The position numbers and the translations under genes are program-made. Under the pieces are notes generated by a model. That model saw only the letters and a program-made list of their open reading frames with translations, had not been told where the DNA came from and searched no databases. Positions 1 to 8,566 of a stretch of DNA of 64,000 nt are shown here, piece by piece (within the stretch, counting starts at the first letter, position 1; each line of letters starts with the position of its first letter). Location of the stretch: contig NZ_JOPJ01000006.1 in NCBI RefSeq assembly GCF_002153655.1, positions 389,379-453,378 on the forward strand, in the 5' to 3' direction. This DNA comes from Acetobacter okinawensis (GTDB taxonomy: Bacteria > Pseudomonadota > Alphaproteobacteria > Acetobacterales > Acetobacteraceae).

Positions 1-339
1 CTTGTTGTAATAGGGGGCGACCACCAGCGCGGCAGAGGCCCCGGCCTGTTCCGCATGGCGGGCAAGGTCAACAGCTTCGGACGTGCTGTTGGAGCCTGCC
101 CCCGCAATAACCGGCACACGACCATTGGCAACTTTTATGGTGCGTTCCACAACTTCATGGTGCTCGCTGTGGGAGAGTGTGGGGCTTTCCCCCGTTGTGC
201 CAACGGCGCACAGCCCGGAGGTGCCCTCCTTGATCTGCCAGTCCACCAGTTTTTCAAACGAGACAAAATCCAGGCTGCCGTCCCGGTTCATCGGGGTGAT
301 GAGTGCAGTGATGGAGCCGGAGAAGAATGTATGAGGCAT
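1..339 (-). CDS. dapA: 4-hydroxy-tetrahydrodipicolinate synthase, 5' part (runs off the left edge)
   Basis: Condenses pyruvate with aspartate semialdehyde in the lysine/diaminopimelate pathway; cytoplasmic. The visible 113 codons start [17 protein letters not shown] and contain the family motif [10 protein letters not shown], which forms part of the pyruvate-binding active site. The Schiff-base lysine lies beyond the window edge. The ATG is 11 nt downstream of the pheA stop, so it is the third gene of a kdsB-pheA-dapA unit read leftwards. Family identity is clear; only the C-terminal two thirds are missing because of the window boundary, not truncation in the genome. Confidence 0.93.
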   Translation of the reverse strand, partial: MPHTFFSGSITALITPMNRDGSLDFVSFEKLVDWQIKEGTSGLCAVGTTGESPTLSHSEHHEVVERTIKVANGRVPVIAGAGSNSTSEAVDLARHAEQAGASAALVVAPYYNK

Positions 340-350
340 GGGGCAGTCAC

Positions 351-1247
351 TTATCCTGGAATGGCATCTGCGGGAGTGGAGCGTGGCGTGTCCTGCCCTT
401 GGGTGGCGGCATGGCGCCGGAAGGGCGATTGTTGATACACGCCCAGAATTGTGGCGTTTTTGGAGAAAAATTCAAGTTCCGCCAGAGCTTTGCCCAGATG
501 GGAATCGCTGGGGTGGCCTTCTACATCCATCAAAAAACGTGTGGCGGCAAATGTTTCGCCCGTCATGTAGCTTTCCAGCCGGGTCATGTTTACGCCATTG
601 GTGGCAAAACCTCCCAGCACTTTATAGAGGGCGCCGGGGCTGTTCTGTATGCTGAATAGCAGCGTGGTCATGGTGTGTGGCGTGTTGGGCGCAGGCTCTT
701 GGGGCGTGCGGGCGGTAATGTAAAAGCGCGTGGTGTTGTGGGAGGCATCTTCCACATTCCGTTGCAGAATTTCCAGCCCATACAGTTCTGCGGCCAAGGC
801 GGAGGCAACTGCGGCCTCTTCGGGCTTTTGCCAGAGCGCTACCAACTCTGCCGCCCCTGCTGTGTCAAACTCCGTGACCGGGGTCAGGTTATGGTTTTTG
901 AGCAGGTTGCGTATCTGGGCCATGGCAACGGGGTGTGTATGTACACGGCGGATCTGCTCCATGCGGGTGCCCGGCACAACCAGCAGGCAGTGTTCAACAC
1001 GCTGGAAATGTTCGCCAATAATATGCAGCCCCGACGCGGGGAGGAGTGAATGAATGTCTGGCACGCGGCCTGCCAGACTGTTCTCGCACGCCAGCATGGC
1101 CTGTTCCGCACGACCGGTATGCACGGCATCTATGGCGTCTGCAAAACTGTGGCATGGCAGTGTTGTCCAGCCCGGCCGTGCTGCGCGGCAGGCCATATCG
1201 GAGTAAGCTCCGTGCATGCCCTGAAAGGCAATAACTTTGTCCATCAT
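351..1247 (-). CDS. pheA: prephenate dehydratase
   Basis: Converts prephenate to phenylpyruvate in phenylalanine synthesis. The protein has 298 residues and is monofunctional: no chorismate mutase domain is fused. Residues 1-180 form the PDT domain with the active-site segment NTTRF at 171-175; residues about 193-272 form a regulatory ACT domain with GALY at 205-208 and LES at 224-226, the usual phenylalanine-sensing elements. The last ~25 residues are a Pro/Gln/Arg-rich tail without a recognisable domain. It sits between kdsB (5 nt upstream) and dapA (11 nt downstream), so co-transcription is likely. Feedback inhibition by Phe is inferred from the ACT domain. Confidence 0.95.
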   Translation of the reverse strand: MMDKVIAFQGMHGAYSDMACRAARPGWTTLPCHSFADAIDAVHTGRAEQAMLACENSLAGRVPDIHSLLPASGLHIIGEHFQRVEHCLLVVPGTRMEQIRRVHTHPVAMAQIRNLLKNHNLTPVTEFDTAGAAELVALWQKPEEAAVASALAAELYGLEILQRNVEDASHNTTRFYITARTPQEPAPNTPHTMTTLLFSIQNSPGALYKVLGGFATNGVNMTRLESYMTGETFAATRFLMDVEGHPSDSHLGKALAELEFFSKNATILGVYQQSPFRRHAATQGQDTPRSTPADAIPG

Positions 1248-1252
1248 GGCCT

Positions 1253-1984
1253 TTATGCTCCAAGCAGGCGGCGTGCCCGTTCCAGATCCTGTGGTGTATC
1301 AACCCCAAATGGCGCGATTGCAATACGTGAGCAACCAATGCGCATACCATTTTCCAGCGCACGGAGTTGTTCCAGACTTTCGCGCTTTTCCAGCCCGGAT
1401 GGCGGGAGTTGGACAAAGCGCGCAAGAGCGGTGCGCCGCCAGCCATAAAGACCAACATGGTGCCATAGCGGCCCCGGCCCCCATGGAATGGGTTGGCGGG
1501 AAAAATACAGGGCTGGGGTTTGTTGCGCGTCAGGTGCAAAATGGCAGGCGACCTTGACTACGGAAGATGCGTTTTTCTCTTCTTCCGAGGTAATGGGCGC
1601 AACAAGGGTGCCTATGTCAAACGCCGGGTTGTCCATGACCTTGCTAACCTCGTGCAAGGTCTGTGGCGCAAGTGTAGGCAGGTCCCCCTGCAGGTTGATG
1701 ATGGTGCTGTACTGCCCATGCGGGTCAATACTCTGCACAGCCTGCCACACCCGGTCCGAGCCAGATGGCAGGTCTGCATCGGTTAGCACGGCTGTTCCTT
1801 TGGCAGCAGTCACGACCTGACATATCTCTGGGTCAGCGGATGCAACCACCACAGGGCCAATGTCCGCTTTAAGCGCGGCTTCAAGCACATGCACGATCAT
1901 GGGGCGTCCGGCTATGTCAGCCAGAGGCTTGCCGGGGAGCCTTGTAGAGGCAAGTCTGGCGGGGATGACAACAAGGGACGACAT
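1253..1984 (-). CDS. kdsB: 3-deoxy-manno-octulosonate cytidylyltransferase (CMP-Kdo synthetase)
   Basis: Activates Kdo with CTP for lipopolysaccharide inner-core synthesis. The 243 residues match the family's usual length. The N-terminal nucleotide-binding loop PARLASTRLPGKPL (about residues 8-21) and the segment INLQGDLP in the middle, corresponding to the family's NxQGDxP substrate-binding motif, identify it. It is the first gene of the leftward kdsB-pheA-dapA unit and is divergent from the cytochrome gene at 2072. The matching Kdo-8-phosphate synthase (kdsA) is in the same window at 39792. Confidence 0.95.
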   Translation of the reverse strand: MSSLVVIPARLASTRLPGKPLADIAGRPMIVHVLEAALKADIGPVVVASADPEICQVVTAAKGTAVLTDADLPSGSDRVWQAVQSIDPHGQYSTIINLQGDLPTLAPQTLHEVSKVMDNPAFDIGTLVAPITSEEEKNASSVVKVACHFAPDAQQTPALYFSRQPIPWGPGPLWHHVGLYGWRRTALARFVQLPPSGLEKRESLEQLRALENGMRIGCSRIAIAPFGVDTPQDLERARRLLGA

Positions 1985-2071
1985 GGATCGGCTTGCTCCA
2001 AAAGACAGCGCGGCTTATAGCCGTGGAAAAGCGCCGGGCAGTCTAGAAAAGCTGCACTGCAAACGCAACCA

Positions 2072-2611
2072 ATGATAAACAGGGCGGTCGTGCGGATGGA
2101 TGGCAGGTTCGTGAACAGGGTGGCGGTCTCGGTTCTGCTGAGCGCTGTTGCCATGGGGGGCGCACTGGCGGTGGCCTGCTCCGTTGTGCCGGATACAGCG
2201 CCTGCCACGCTGGCTTTCCGACTTCCTGACCAGCAGGCAGTCACCATTGCGCCGTTTATGGTGCGTGCCAGTTCTGCCCATGGTGGGCAGCTGGTGCGCC
2301 ATATCTGCGCGCAATGCCACGCCCTTGCCGCTGGAGGGGAAGGTGCGGGGCCTGTTCTGGCTGATGTGGTGGGCCGCACTGTCGCGTCCCTTCCCGGCTA
2401 TGCTTATTCTGCCGCGTTGCGCCAGCATGGTGCTCAGGTCTGGGATGACCAGAGACTGTCCGACTGGCTGACGTCTCCTGCCCGTTATGCTGCGGGTACA
2501 CGCATGTCTTTTGCTGGCTTGCCGGACCCGCAGGACAGAGCCGATGCAATTGCTTACCTGCATACGCTACGTACCCCCTCCCCCACGCCAATAACAGGAG
2601 AGAACCGATGA
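2072..2611 (+). CDS. membrane-anchored or exported c-type cytochrome
   Basis: Probable periplasmic electron carrier. The haem-binding motif CAQCH lies at residues 79-83, and a Met at 145 (context TRMSFAG) is a good sixth haem ligand, so this is a single-haem class I cytochrome c. Residues about 16-36 are a hydrophobic signal or anchor segment ending in a cysteine, but the residues before it are a weak lipobox, so lipidation is uncertain. An in-frame ATG at 2096 would also keep the signal segment. Its stop overlaps the ATG of the next gene (ATGA at 2608-2611), implying coupling to the phosphatase, although no functional link between them is obvious. The redox partner is unknown. Confidence 0.8.
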   Translation: MINRAVVRMDGRFVNRVAVSVLLSAVAMGGALAVACSVVPDTAPATLAFRLPDQQAVTIAPFMVRASSAHGGQLVRHICAQCHALAAGGEGAGPVLADVVGRTVASLPGYAYSAALRQHGAQVWDDQRLSDWLTSPARYAAGTRMSFAGLPDPQDRADAIAYLHTLRTPSPTPITGENR

Positions 2612-3402
2612 ACCTGTCGGGAATTGACCAATTTGTGGATGTCGCCACCATGCTGGCGGATACGGCGCAAAGTGTTGTGCGTCCATGGTTCCGGCGTGGT
2701 GTAAATGTGGACAGCAAGCAGGACGCAAGCCCGGTGACCGTGGCAGACCGGAGTGCCGAGCGGGTTATGCGCGCCATACTGGCTGAACGCCTGCCCGGCC
2801 ACGGCGTGTTCGGGGAGGAGTTTGGTCAGGATAATGCCGGTGCGGACTACCAGTGGCTGCTGGACCCGGTGGATGGCACACGTGCGTTTGTAACCGGGCG
2901 TCCGTTGTTTGGCACCCTGATCGCCCTTTTTTACAAAGGCGAGCCGATACTGGGGGTTCTGGACCAGCCGGTTCTGCAGGAGCGTTGGCTGGGGGTTAAG
3001 GGACGGCAGACACTTTTTACCTCGCCTTTGGGGGGAACTGCCCGGACCCGGCAGGGCGTCGCGCTGGAGGATGCTGAGATGTCCTGCACATCCCCCGAAA
3101 TGCTTGAACTGGCCCCCCATGACCGCTGGCGGCAGCTCAAGCAAAATGCACGCCGGATGACATGGGGTGGAGACTGTTACGCCTATGGCCTGCTTGCCAT
3201 CGGGCAGATTGATCTGATCGCCGAATGCGACATGAACCCGTGGGACTGGGGCGCACTTGTGCCGATTGTACACGGTGCCGGTGGGGTTATGAGCGCATGG
3301 GATGGCTCCCCCTTGCGGCTTGATGGTGACCGTACGGTTCTTGCCGCGGGTTCCGCCTCCCTGCACAGTCAGGCGGTAGGGATACTGCGGGCGGAACAGT
3401 AA
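2608..3402 (+). CDS. hisN: inositol-monophosphatase-family phosphatase, probable histidinol-phosphatase
   Basis: Mg-dependent phosphatase of the IMPase superfamily (264 residues). Metal ligands are visible: Glu in FGEEFG (70-71), the DPVDGTRAF motif (86-94), and WDWGA near residues 211-215. The TRAFVTGRP sequence after the motif resembles HisN-type histidinol-phosphate phosphatases more than SuhB or CysQ, which is why histidinol phosphate is preferred as substrate; this is inference from family resemblance. The start overlaps the cytochrome stop by four bases. About 100 nt separate it from serA on the same strand. Confidence 0.8.
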   Translation: MNLSGIDQFVDVATMLADTAQSVVRPWFRRGVNVDSKQDASPVTVADRSAERVMRAILAERLPGHGVFGEEFGQDNAGADYQWLLDPVDGTRAFVTGRPLFGTLIALFYKGEPILGVLDQPVLQERWLGVKGRQTLFTSPLGGTARTRQGVALEDAEMSCTSPEMLELAPHDRWRQLKQNARRMTWGGDCYAYGLLAIGQIDLIAECDMNPWDWGALVPIVHGAGGVMSAWDGSPLRLDGDRTVLAAGSASLHSQAVGILRAEQ

Positions 3403-3504
3403 GATTTATATAGGACATATCGGCAAATTTGGGCGTGCAGACTATGCATTGGCCCAGTTTTGCGATAGGTCTGCGCTTCGGTACAACAGCGATGGTCAGT
3501 CCAA

Positions 3505-4764
3505 ATGAGCACGAGCACGCACCTGTCCCTCTCCAAGGACAAGATCCGTATTCTTCTGCTGGAGGGTATCCACGATAGTGCCGTCGCCCTTCTGAAGGCC
3601 TGTGGTTACGAGAATGTCGTACGCCATAAAGGGGCACTCGAGGGCGATGCGCTCAAACAGGCGCTGGAAGGTGTGCATATTGTCGGCATCCGCTCGCGCA
3701 CGCAATTGACCAAAGAGGTCATTGAGGGTGCGGACCGCCTTATGGCCATCGGCTGTTTTTGCATTGGCACCAATCAGGTCGATCTGGAAGCAGCACGCCT
3801 GAACGGGATCCCTGTTTTCAACGCGCCTTACAGCAACACGCGTTCCGTGGCCGAACTGGTCATGGGCGAGATTGTTATGCTGATGCGCCGCATTTTCCCC
3901 CGCTCGGTTGAATGCCACAAAGGGGCATGGACCAAGTCTGCTGCCAATAGCTGGGAAGTGCGTGGCAAAACCCTTGGTATTATTGGTTACGGCTCCATTG
4001 GCTCGCAGCTGTCCGTGCTGGCAGAAGCTTTTGGCATGCGCGTGGCTTATTACGATGTGGTGGATAAGCTGGGTCATGGTAATGCCATGCCGGTGGACAC
4101 GCTGGATGACCTGCTGGCCCAGAGCGACGTGGTCAGTCTGCATGTTCCCCAGTTGCCAACCACAGCCAATCTGATGGGTGCCGAGCAGATTGCCAAGATG
4201 AAGAAGGGCTCCTTCCTCATCAACAACGCGCGCGGCAATGTGGTGGATCTGGACGCGCTGGCCAAAGCGCTGGAAAGTGGCCACCTGCTTGGTGCCGCTA
4301 TTGACGTGTTCCCCAAAGAACCCAAAGGTCCGGGGGATCTGCTTTCTACCCCGATCATGGGGCTTGATAACGTCATCCTCACCCCGCACATCGGTGGTTC
4401 CACGGCGGAAGCTCAGGAACGCATTGGCGTGGAAGTGGCCCGCAAGCTGGTAGAATATTCGGATGTCGGCTCCACCTTTGGTGCAGTCAACTTCCCCGGT
4501 GTGCAGTTGCCACAAAGCCCACGTGGGACGCGCTTCATGCACGCGCATCATAACATCCCCGGTGTTATGATGAAGCTCAATGAAATCTTCCTGCGTGAGA
4601 CCTGCAATGTGACCGCCCAGTTCCTCCAGACGGATGGGGAAATTGGCTACGTGGTGATTGAAGCGGATACAGGCGGTGATACCGACCTGGATGATCGTCT
4701 GCTCAAGGCCCTGCGTGAACTGGATGGCACAGTGCGTGCCCGTCTGATTTACAAAGGCCGTTAA
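3505..4764 (+). CDS. serA: D-3-phosphoglycerate dehydrogenase
   Basis: First step of serine synthesis, oxidising 3-phosphoglycerate with NAD. The 419 residues correspond to the E. coli-type enzyme. The substrate-binding N-terminal domain is followed by the NAD fold with GYGSIG at 161-166, the NNARG arginine segment, the PKEP glutamate segment and TPHIGGST carrying the catalytic histidine. A C-terminal ACT domain (about 345-419) suggests serine feedback inhibition. No strong Shine-Dalgarno sequence is visible before the ATG; the 102-nt gap after hisN has no open reading frame or clear terminator and presumably holds its promoter. Confidence 0.95.
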   Translation: MSTSTHLSLSKDKIRILLLEGIHDSAVALLKACGYENVVRHKGALEGDALKQALEGVHIVGIRSRTQLTKEVIEGADRLMAIGCFCIGTNQVDLEAARLNGIPVFNAPYSNTRSVAELVMGEIVMLMRRIFPRSVECHKGAWTKSAANSWEVRGKTLGIIGYGSIGSQLSVLAEAFGMRVAYYDVVDKLGHGNAMPVDTLDDLLAQSDVVSLHVPQLPTTANLMGAEQIAKMKKGSFLINNARGNVVDLDALAKALESGHLLGAAIDVFPKEPKGPGDLLSTPIMGLDNVILTPHIGGSTAEAQERIGVEVARKLVEYSDVGSTFGAVNFPGVQLPQSPRGTRFMHAHHNIPGVMMKLNEIFLRETCNVTAQFLQTDGEIGYVVIEADTGGDTDLDDRLLKALRELDGTVRARLIYKGR

Positions 4765-4786
4765 GCATGGGCTGCGGAGAGTGGGA

Positions 4787-6283
4787 ATGATTTACTCCCG
4801 CATCCGCAGTTTTGCATTTTCGGGTATCGAGGCACGACCCGTATGGGTTGAGGTTCAGATATCTTCTGGTTTGCCTGCATTTCTGGTTGTGGGGCTACCA
4901 GACAAGGCCGTAGCCGAAGCGCGCGAGCGTGTACGGGCGGCCTTGACTTCCATTGGGCTGGCGCTGCCCGCAAAGCGTATTGTGGTGAATTTGGTGCCAG
5001 CGGACCTTCCCAAGGAAGGATCGCATTTTGATCTGCCCATTGCGCTGGCCCTGCTGGCGGCCATGGGGGTTATTCCCGGAGAAGAAGTAGGGCGCTATGC
5101 TGCCCTTGGCGAACTCTCGCTCGATGGGCGGCTTAATCCGGTTTCTGGTGTGCTGTCAGCCTCTCTGGAGGCCGCATCCATGGAACTGGGCATTGTCTGC
5201 CCCGCAGCGCAGGGCGAGGAGGCTCTGTGCGGTGGGGACATTGCCATTCTGGCTGCCGTAGACCTTTTGTCGCTGATTAACCATTTTACGGGCCTGCAAA
5301 TTCTCTCTGGCCCCGTTTTTTCCAATACTCCCGATGTTGATGATGCCCCTGCCGAACCTGATCTGGCTGATATAAAAGGCATGGAAATCGGGCGTCGTGC
5401 GCTGGAAATTGCTGCGGCCGGCGGGCACTCCCTTTTGCTGTCTGGTCCACCCGGCGCAGGCAAATCCATGCTGGCATCACGCTTGCGCGGCCTGCTGCCA
5501 GACCTGCTGGCGCCCGAGAGTCTGGCGGTTTCGCGCATATATAGTGCCGCCGGGTTGCTGCGTGATGGCAGACCCATGCGCCGCCCCCCTGTGCGTGACC
5601 CGCACCACTCTGCCAGCCTGCCCGCGCTGGTTGGCGGGGGTACGCGTGCTCGCCCTGGGGAGATCAGTCTGGCGCACCATGGCGTGTTGTTTTTGGATGA
5701 ATTGCCAGAGTTCTCTCGCGCGGCGCTGGAGGCTTTGCGCCAGCCGCTGGAGACCGGGCAGGTCAGCATCGCCCGGGCGGCTGTGCATGTTACCTACCCT
5801 GCCCGCTTCCAGCTTGTTGCCGCCATGAACCCGTGCCGTTGTGGGTATCTGGGGGACGCGGAGCGGGAATGTGGTAAGGCACCCCGCTGTGGGGCGGAGT
5901 ATCTGGCGCGCCTTTCTGGCCCGCTTATGGACCGGATTGACCTGCATGTGGCCATGCAACCTTATGAACCCATAGGGTATATGGCGCAGGACGGTGGGGA
6001 AGATACAGCAACAGTTGCACGGCGTGTGGCTCAGGCCAGAGCACTTCAGGCACATCGGCAGGGCATACGGAAAAATGCCGAAGCACCACTGGATATCCTC
6101 AGCCTGACAGGCAGAGCGCAGGAGCTGGCGCAAACTATTGCCGAGCGTTTCCGCTTTTCCGCACGGGGTTACACCCGCCTGCTACGCGTGGCCAGAAGCA
6201 TAGCGGACCTGGCTGAAAGCCCGGATGTGGAGCCACAGCACATCGCCGAGGCTGCTACATTCCGGGCCCGCTCCAGCACGTAA
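4787..6283 (+). CDS. comM: YifB/ComM-family Mg-chelatase-like AAA+ ATPase
   Basis: Helicase-like AAA+ protein; ComM in Vibrio and Haemophilus promotes branch migration during natural transformation. About 498 residues: an N-terminal ComM/Lon-like domain (from residue 3, FAFSGIEARPVWVEVQ-type start), Walker A GPPGAGKS near 220-227, Walker B FLDELPE near residue 305, and the cysteine-containing MNPCRCGY segment typical of this family. ATG at 4787 is preferred because GGAGA lies six bases before it; a GTG at 4781 would leave no spacing. Ends 6 nt before the convergent metC stop. Confidence 0.92.
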   Translation: MIYSRIRSFAFSGIEARPVWVEVQISSGLPAFLVVGLPDKAVAEARERVRAALTSIGLALPAKRIVVNLVPADLPKEGSHFDLPIALALLAAMGVIPGEEVGRYAALGELSLDGRLNPVSGVLSASLEAASMELGIVCPAAQGEEALCGGDIAILAAVDLLSLINHFTGLQILSGPVFSNTPDVDDAPAEPDLADIKGMEIGRRALEIAAAGGHSLLLSGPPGAGKSMLASRLRGLLPDLLAPESLAVSRIYSAAGLLRDGRPMRRPPVRDPHHSASLPALVGGGTRARPGEISLAHHGVLFLDELPEFSRAALEALRQPLETGQVSIARAAVHVTYPARFQLVAAMNPCRCGYLGDAERECGKAPRCGAEYLARLSGPLMDRIDLHVAMQPYEPIGYMAQDGGEDTATVARRVAQARALQAHRQGIRKNAEAPLDILSLTGRAQELAQTIAERFRFSARGYTRLLRVARSIADLAESPDVEPQHIAEAATFRARSST

Positions 6284-6289
6284 GGCGTG

Positions 6290-7504
6290 TCAGGTGGTCG
6301 TATGGTGCAGGGCGTTGAAGGCCTGCTCCAGATCGTCAATCAGGTCCTGGGTGTTCTCCAGCCCGATCTGGAGGCGGAATGCGGGAGCATCAGGCTGGTC
6401 CGAGCCAAAATTCCGCGTGATGCCACCTGTGGTCGGCAATACCAGACTTTCGTATCCACCCCATGAGGCCCCAATGCCAAACAGGCGCATGGCGTTAATC
6501 ATGTGCTCCATGTTCTGGCGCGTATATGTTGTGTTCAGCACGACCCCAAACAGGCTGCCCGCCCCTGTAAAATCCCGCTTCCAGTAAGTGTGGCCGGGGC
6601 AATCCGGTAAGGCGGGGTGCAGAACCTGTGCAACCTCGGGGCGTTCGTGCAGCCATGTTGCAATGTGCAGCGCTGTGCGCGCCTGTTGTGCCAGACGGAC
6701 CCCCATGGTGCGCAGGCCGCGCAGGGTCAGCCAGCAGTCGTCCGGTCCGGCAAGCTGGCCGAGCTGGATGGAAGCATCGCGCAGGATGTGCCAGCTCGCC
6801 TGATCGGCCACGGTAACAGCACCAGCAATCACATCGGAATGCCCGGAGGGATATTTGGTCAGCGCCTGAATGGATACATCTACCCCGTGCTCAAACGGGG
6901 CAAAAATGCCAAATCCCCAGGTGTTATCCAAAAAAAGCCGCGCCCCATGACTATGGGCGACATCTGCCAGCATGGGAATGTCTTGCACTTCAAAGGTATG
7001 GCTACCCGGACTTTCCGTAAAAATGATGCGGGTATTGGGTTGAACATACTCCTCAACCTCGGCTCTGCTGGCGCAGGGCGGGAAGTAGGAAATATCCACC
7101 CCAAACCGCCTGAGCATATTCTCGGCAAAACGTCGGGTCGGGCCATAGATGCTGTCTACCAGCAGGCAGTGATCCCCGGCTTTTAAAAAGGCGAGTAAGG
7201 GGGTTGTGCACGCAGCAAGGCCGGAGCTGACAATCTGGCAGTCCGTGCCGCCCTCAATCTGTGCAATCAGTTTTTCCAGCTCATGCTGGGTGGGGGAGCC
7301 CATGGCGCCGTAGATGCTGGTGTGGTCATAGCGCTCCAGCCCCTTGCGGTTCATGCTCTGGATGGAGGGGAACAGAACAGTAGAGCCGCGCTCTACCGGC
7401 AGGTTGACGTAAGTCCCCGCTTCCGGTGCTTTTGCGCGGCCCGCATGGGTCAGGGATGTACCAAGTTTTTGCCATCCGGCATCCACGTTACGGCGGTCAG
7501 TCAT
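6290..7504 (-). CDS. metC: cystathionine beta-lyase
   Basis: PLP enzyme of the Cys/Met-metabolism family; cleaves cystathionine to homocysteine in methionine synthesis. The 404 residues include the PLP-lysine segment SIQALTKYPSGHSD with Lys217, and the PLP-aspartate in LFLDNTWG near 191-197. The GHSDVIAG wording and the THAGR start fit the MetC branch. Its start overlaps the sseA stop by 8 nt, so the two sulfur-metabolism genes are co-transcribed. Cystathionine gamma-synthase or gamma-lyase activity cannot be fully excluded from sequence alone. Confidence 0.88.
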   Translation of the reverse strand: MTDRRNVDAGWQKLGTSLTHAGRAKAPEAGTYVNLPVERGSTVLFPSIQSMNRKGLERYDHTSIYGAMGSPTQHELEKLIAQIEGGTDCQIVSSGLAACTTPLLAFLKAGDHCLLVDSIYGPTRRFAENMLRRFGVDISYFPPCASRAEVEEYVQPNTRIIFTESPGSHTFEVQDIPMLADVAHSHGARLFLDNTWGFGIFAPFEHGVDVSIQALTKYPSGHSDVIAGAVTVADQASWHILRDASIQLGQLAGPDDCWLTLRGLRTMGVRLAQQARTALHIATWLHERPEVAQVLHPALPDCPGHTYWKRDFTGAGSLFGVVLNTTYTRQNMEHMINAMRLFGIGASWGGYESLVLPTTGGITRNFGSDQPDAPAFRLQIGLENTQDLIDDLEQAFNALHHTTT

Positions 7505-8348
7505 GGCTTGTGTCCGTTGTTATGGGCGTATTGGGTGTGCTGCCCCATTCGGCCCAGGAGCCGTCATACAGGGCGTTGGAGGTAAAACCAGCCAGTTCCA
7601 GAGCAACGCTCAGCACGGCGGCAGTCATGCCGGACCCGCAGGTGGTGATGGGGTGCGTAGTGGCGCTTACACCCGCGTGCAAAAACAGGGTTTCAAGCTG
7701 TGCAGCGGGTAGAAAAAAGCCATTTTCATCCATAACCGTTTTATAGGGTATGTTGCGAGCACCGGGCATATGGCCCGATTTTACACCTGCGCGTGGTTCT
7801 GGGGCCATGCCGTAAAAGCGGTCTGCACTGCGTGCATCCAGTATGGGGCGGTTTTGCAGCCTGACATGCTCAAGCATGTCTCCAAGCCCAGCTATGCGGG
7901 AATATTCTGTTCTGGGGTGGTAGGTCTGTGGTGCATGTTCTGCTCCAGCCCCCTGCTCGACCGGCAGGTTCTGCTGCTGCCATGCGCGAAGGCCGCCATG
8001 AATGATCTGCGTTTTTTCGTGCCCGAACAGTTTTGTCATCCACCACGCCCGGCAGGCGGAGGCCACATTGCCCTGATCGTAAAATACGACATGGGTTTCG
8101 GGCGTAATGCCCAGTGCGCCAAAAAGATGGGCAAAGCGTGCAGCAGATGGAACTGTATGCGGTAAGCTGCTTTGCGGGTCGGAAAAAACATCTATGTCAA
8201 AATACTGGCTGCCCGGAATATGACAGGCATGAAATCTTTCCAGCGGGTTGAAGGTCTCTCCCGGCAAGGTTGTCGTGGCATCCAGAAAACGGATGGAGGT
8301 ATCCTTGGCAAGAGTATGCAGAAAACTGCCGGAAATAAGAGGAGACAT
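7497..8348 (-). CDS. sseA: 3-mercaptopyruvate sulfurtransferase (tandem rhodanese)
   Basis: Transfers sulfane sulfur from 3-mercaptopyruvate or thiosulfate. The 283 residues hold two rhodanese domains: an inactive N-terminal one (about 16-130) and a C-terminal one with catalytic Cys237 in the loop CGSGMTA. The CGSG loop is typical of mercaptopyruvate sulfurtransferases, whereas thiosulfate-specific rhodaneses usually have CRxGR. It is the first gene of the sseA-metC pair and is divergent from the AI-2E-type gene across a 218-nt gap. Confidence 0.92.
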   Translation of the reverse strand: MSPLISGSFLHTLAKDTSIRFLDATTTLPGETFNPLERFHACHIPGSQYFDIDVFSDPQSSLPHTVPSAARFAHLFGALGITPETHVVFYDQGNVASACRAWWMTKLFGHEKTQIIHGGLRAWQQQNLPVEQGAGAEHAPQTYHPRTEYSRIAGLGDMLEHVRLQNRPILDARSADRFYGMAPEPRAGVKSGHMPGARNIPYKTVMDENGFFLPAAQLETLFLHAGVSATTHPITTCGSGMTAAVLSVALELAGFTSNALYDGSWAEWGSTPNTPITTDTSHD

Positions 8349-8464
8349 GTTTATTAAGCCCCATAATGTTTTTAACGCAGGTCAAGGACGATCACATAGT
8401 CTGCGGCAACAGGCAAACGTGTTTGTGCTAAGGGGCATGCGCCAACACAGAGCATTTATCTGAA

Positions 8465-8512
8465 CCGACTGGAAAGTCGGGGCGGAATGCGCCATATCAT
8501 AAAGCCGATATG
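8465..8512 (+). other. cluster of short stem-loops in the 5' region of the AI-2E-type gene
   Basis: Within the 218-nt gap (8349-8566) between sseA and the permease there are adjacent inverted repeats: CCGACT-GGAA-AGTCGG (8465-8480), a perfect 6-bp stem with a GNRA loop; GGCG-GAATG-CGCC (8481-8493), directly after it; and CATATC-ATAAAGCC-GATATG (8493-8512). They could be a folded 5' leader of the permease gene or operator sites. No known riboswitch class is recognised. Confidence 0.35.
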
Positions 8513-8566
8513 CCATGTTCTTGTGAGAGCATACAAAATTAAGGCGTTCCGTGGTTTATTGCGCGC

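Noticed and set aside
3403..3504. Possible leader peptide before serA (frame starting ATGCATTGG)
   Set aside because: No serine codon cluster, no terminator hairpin and no ribosome-binding site accompany it.
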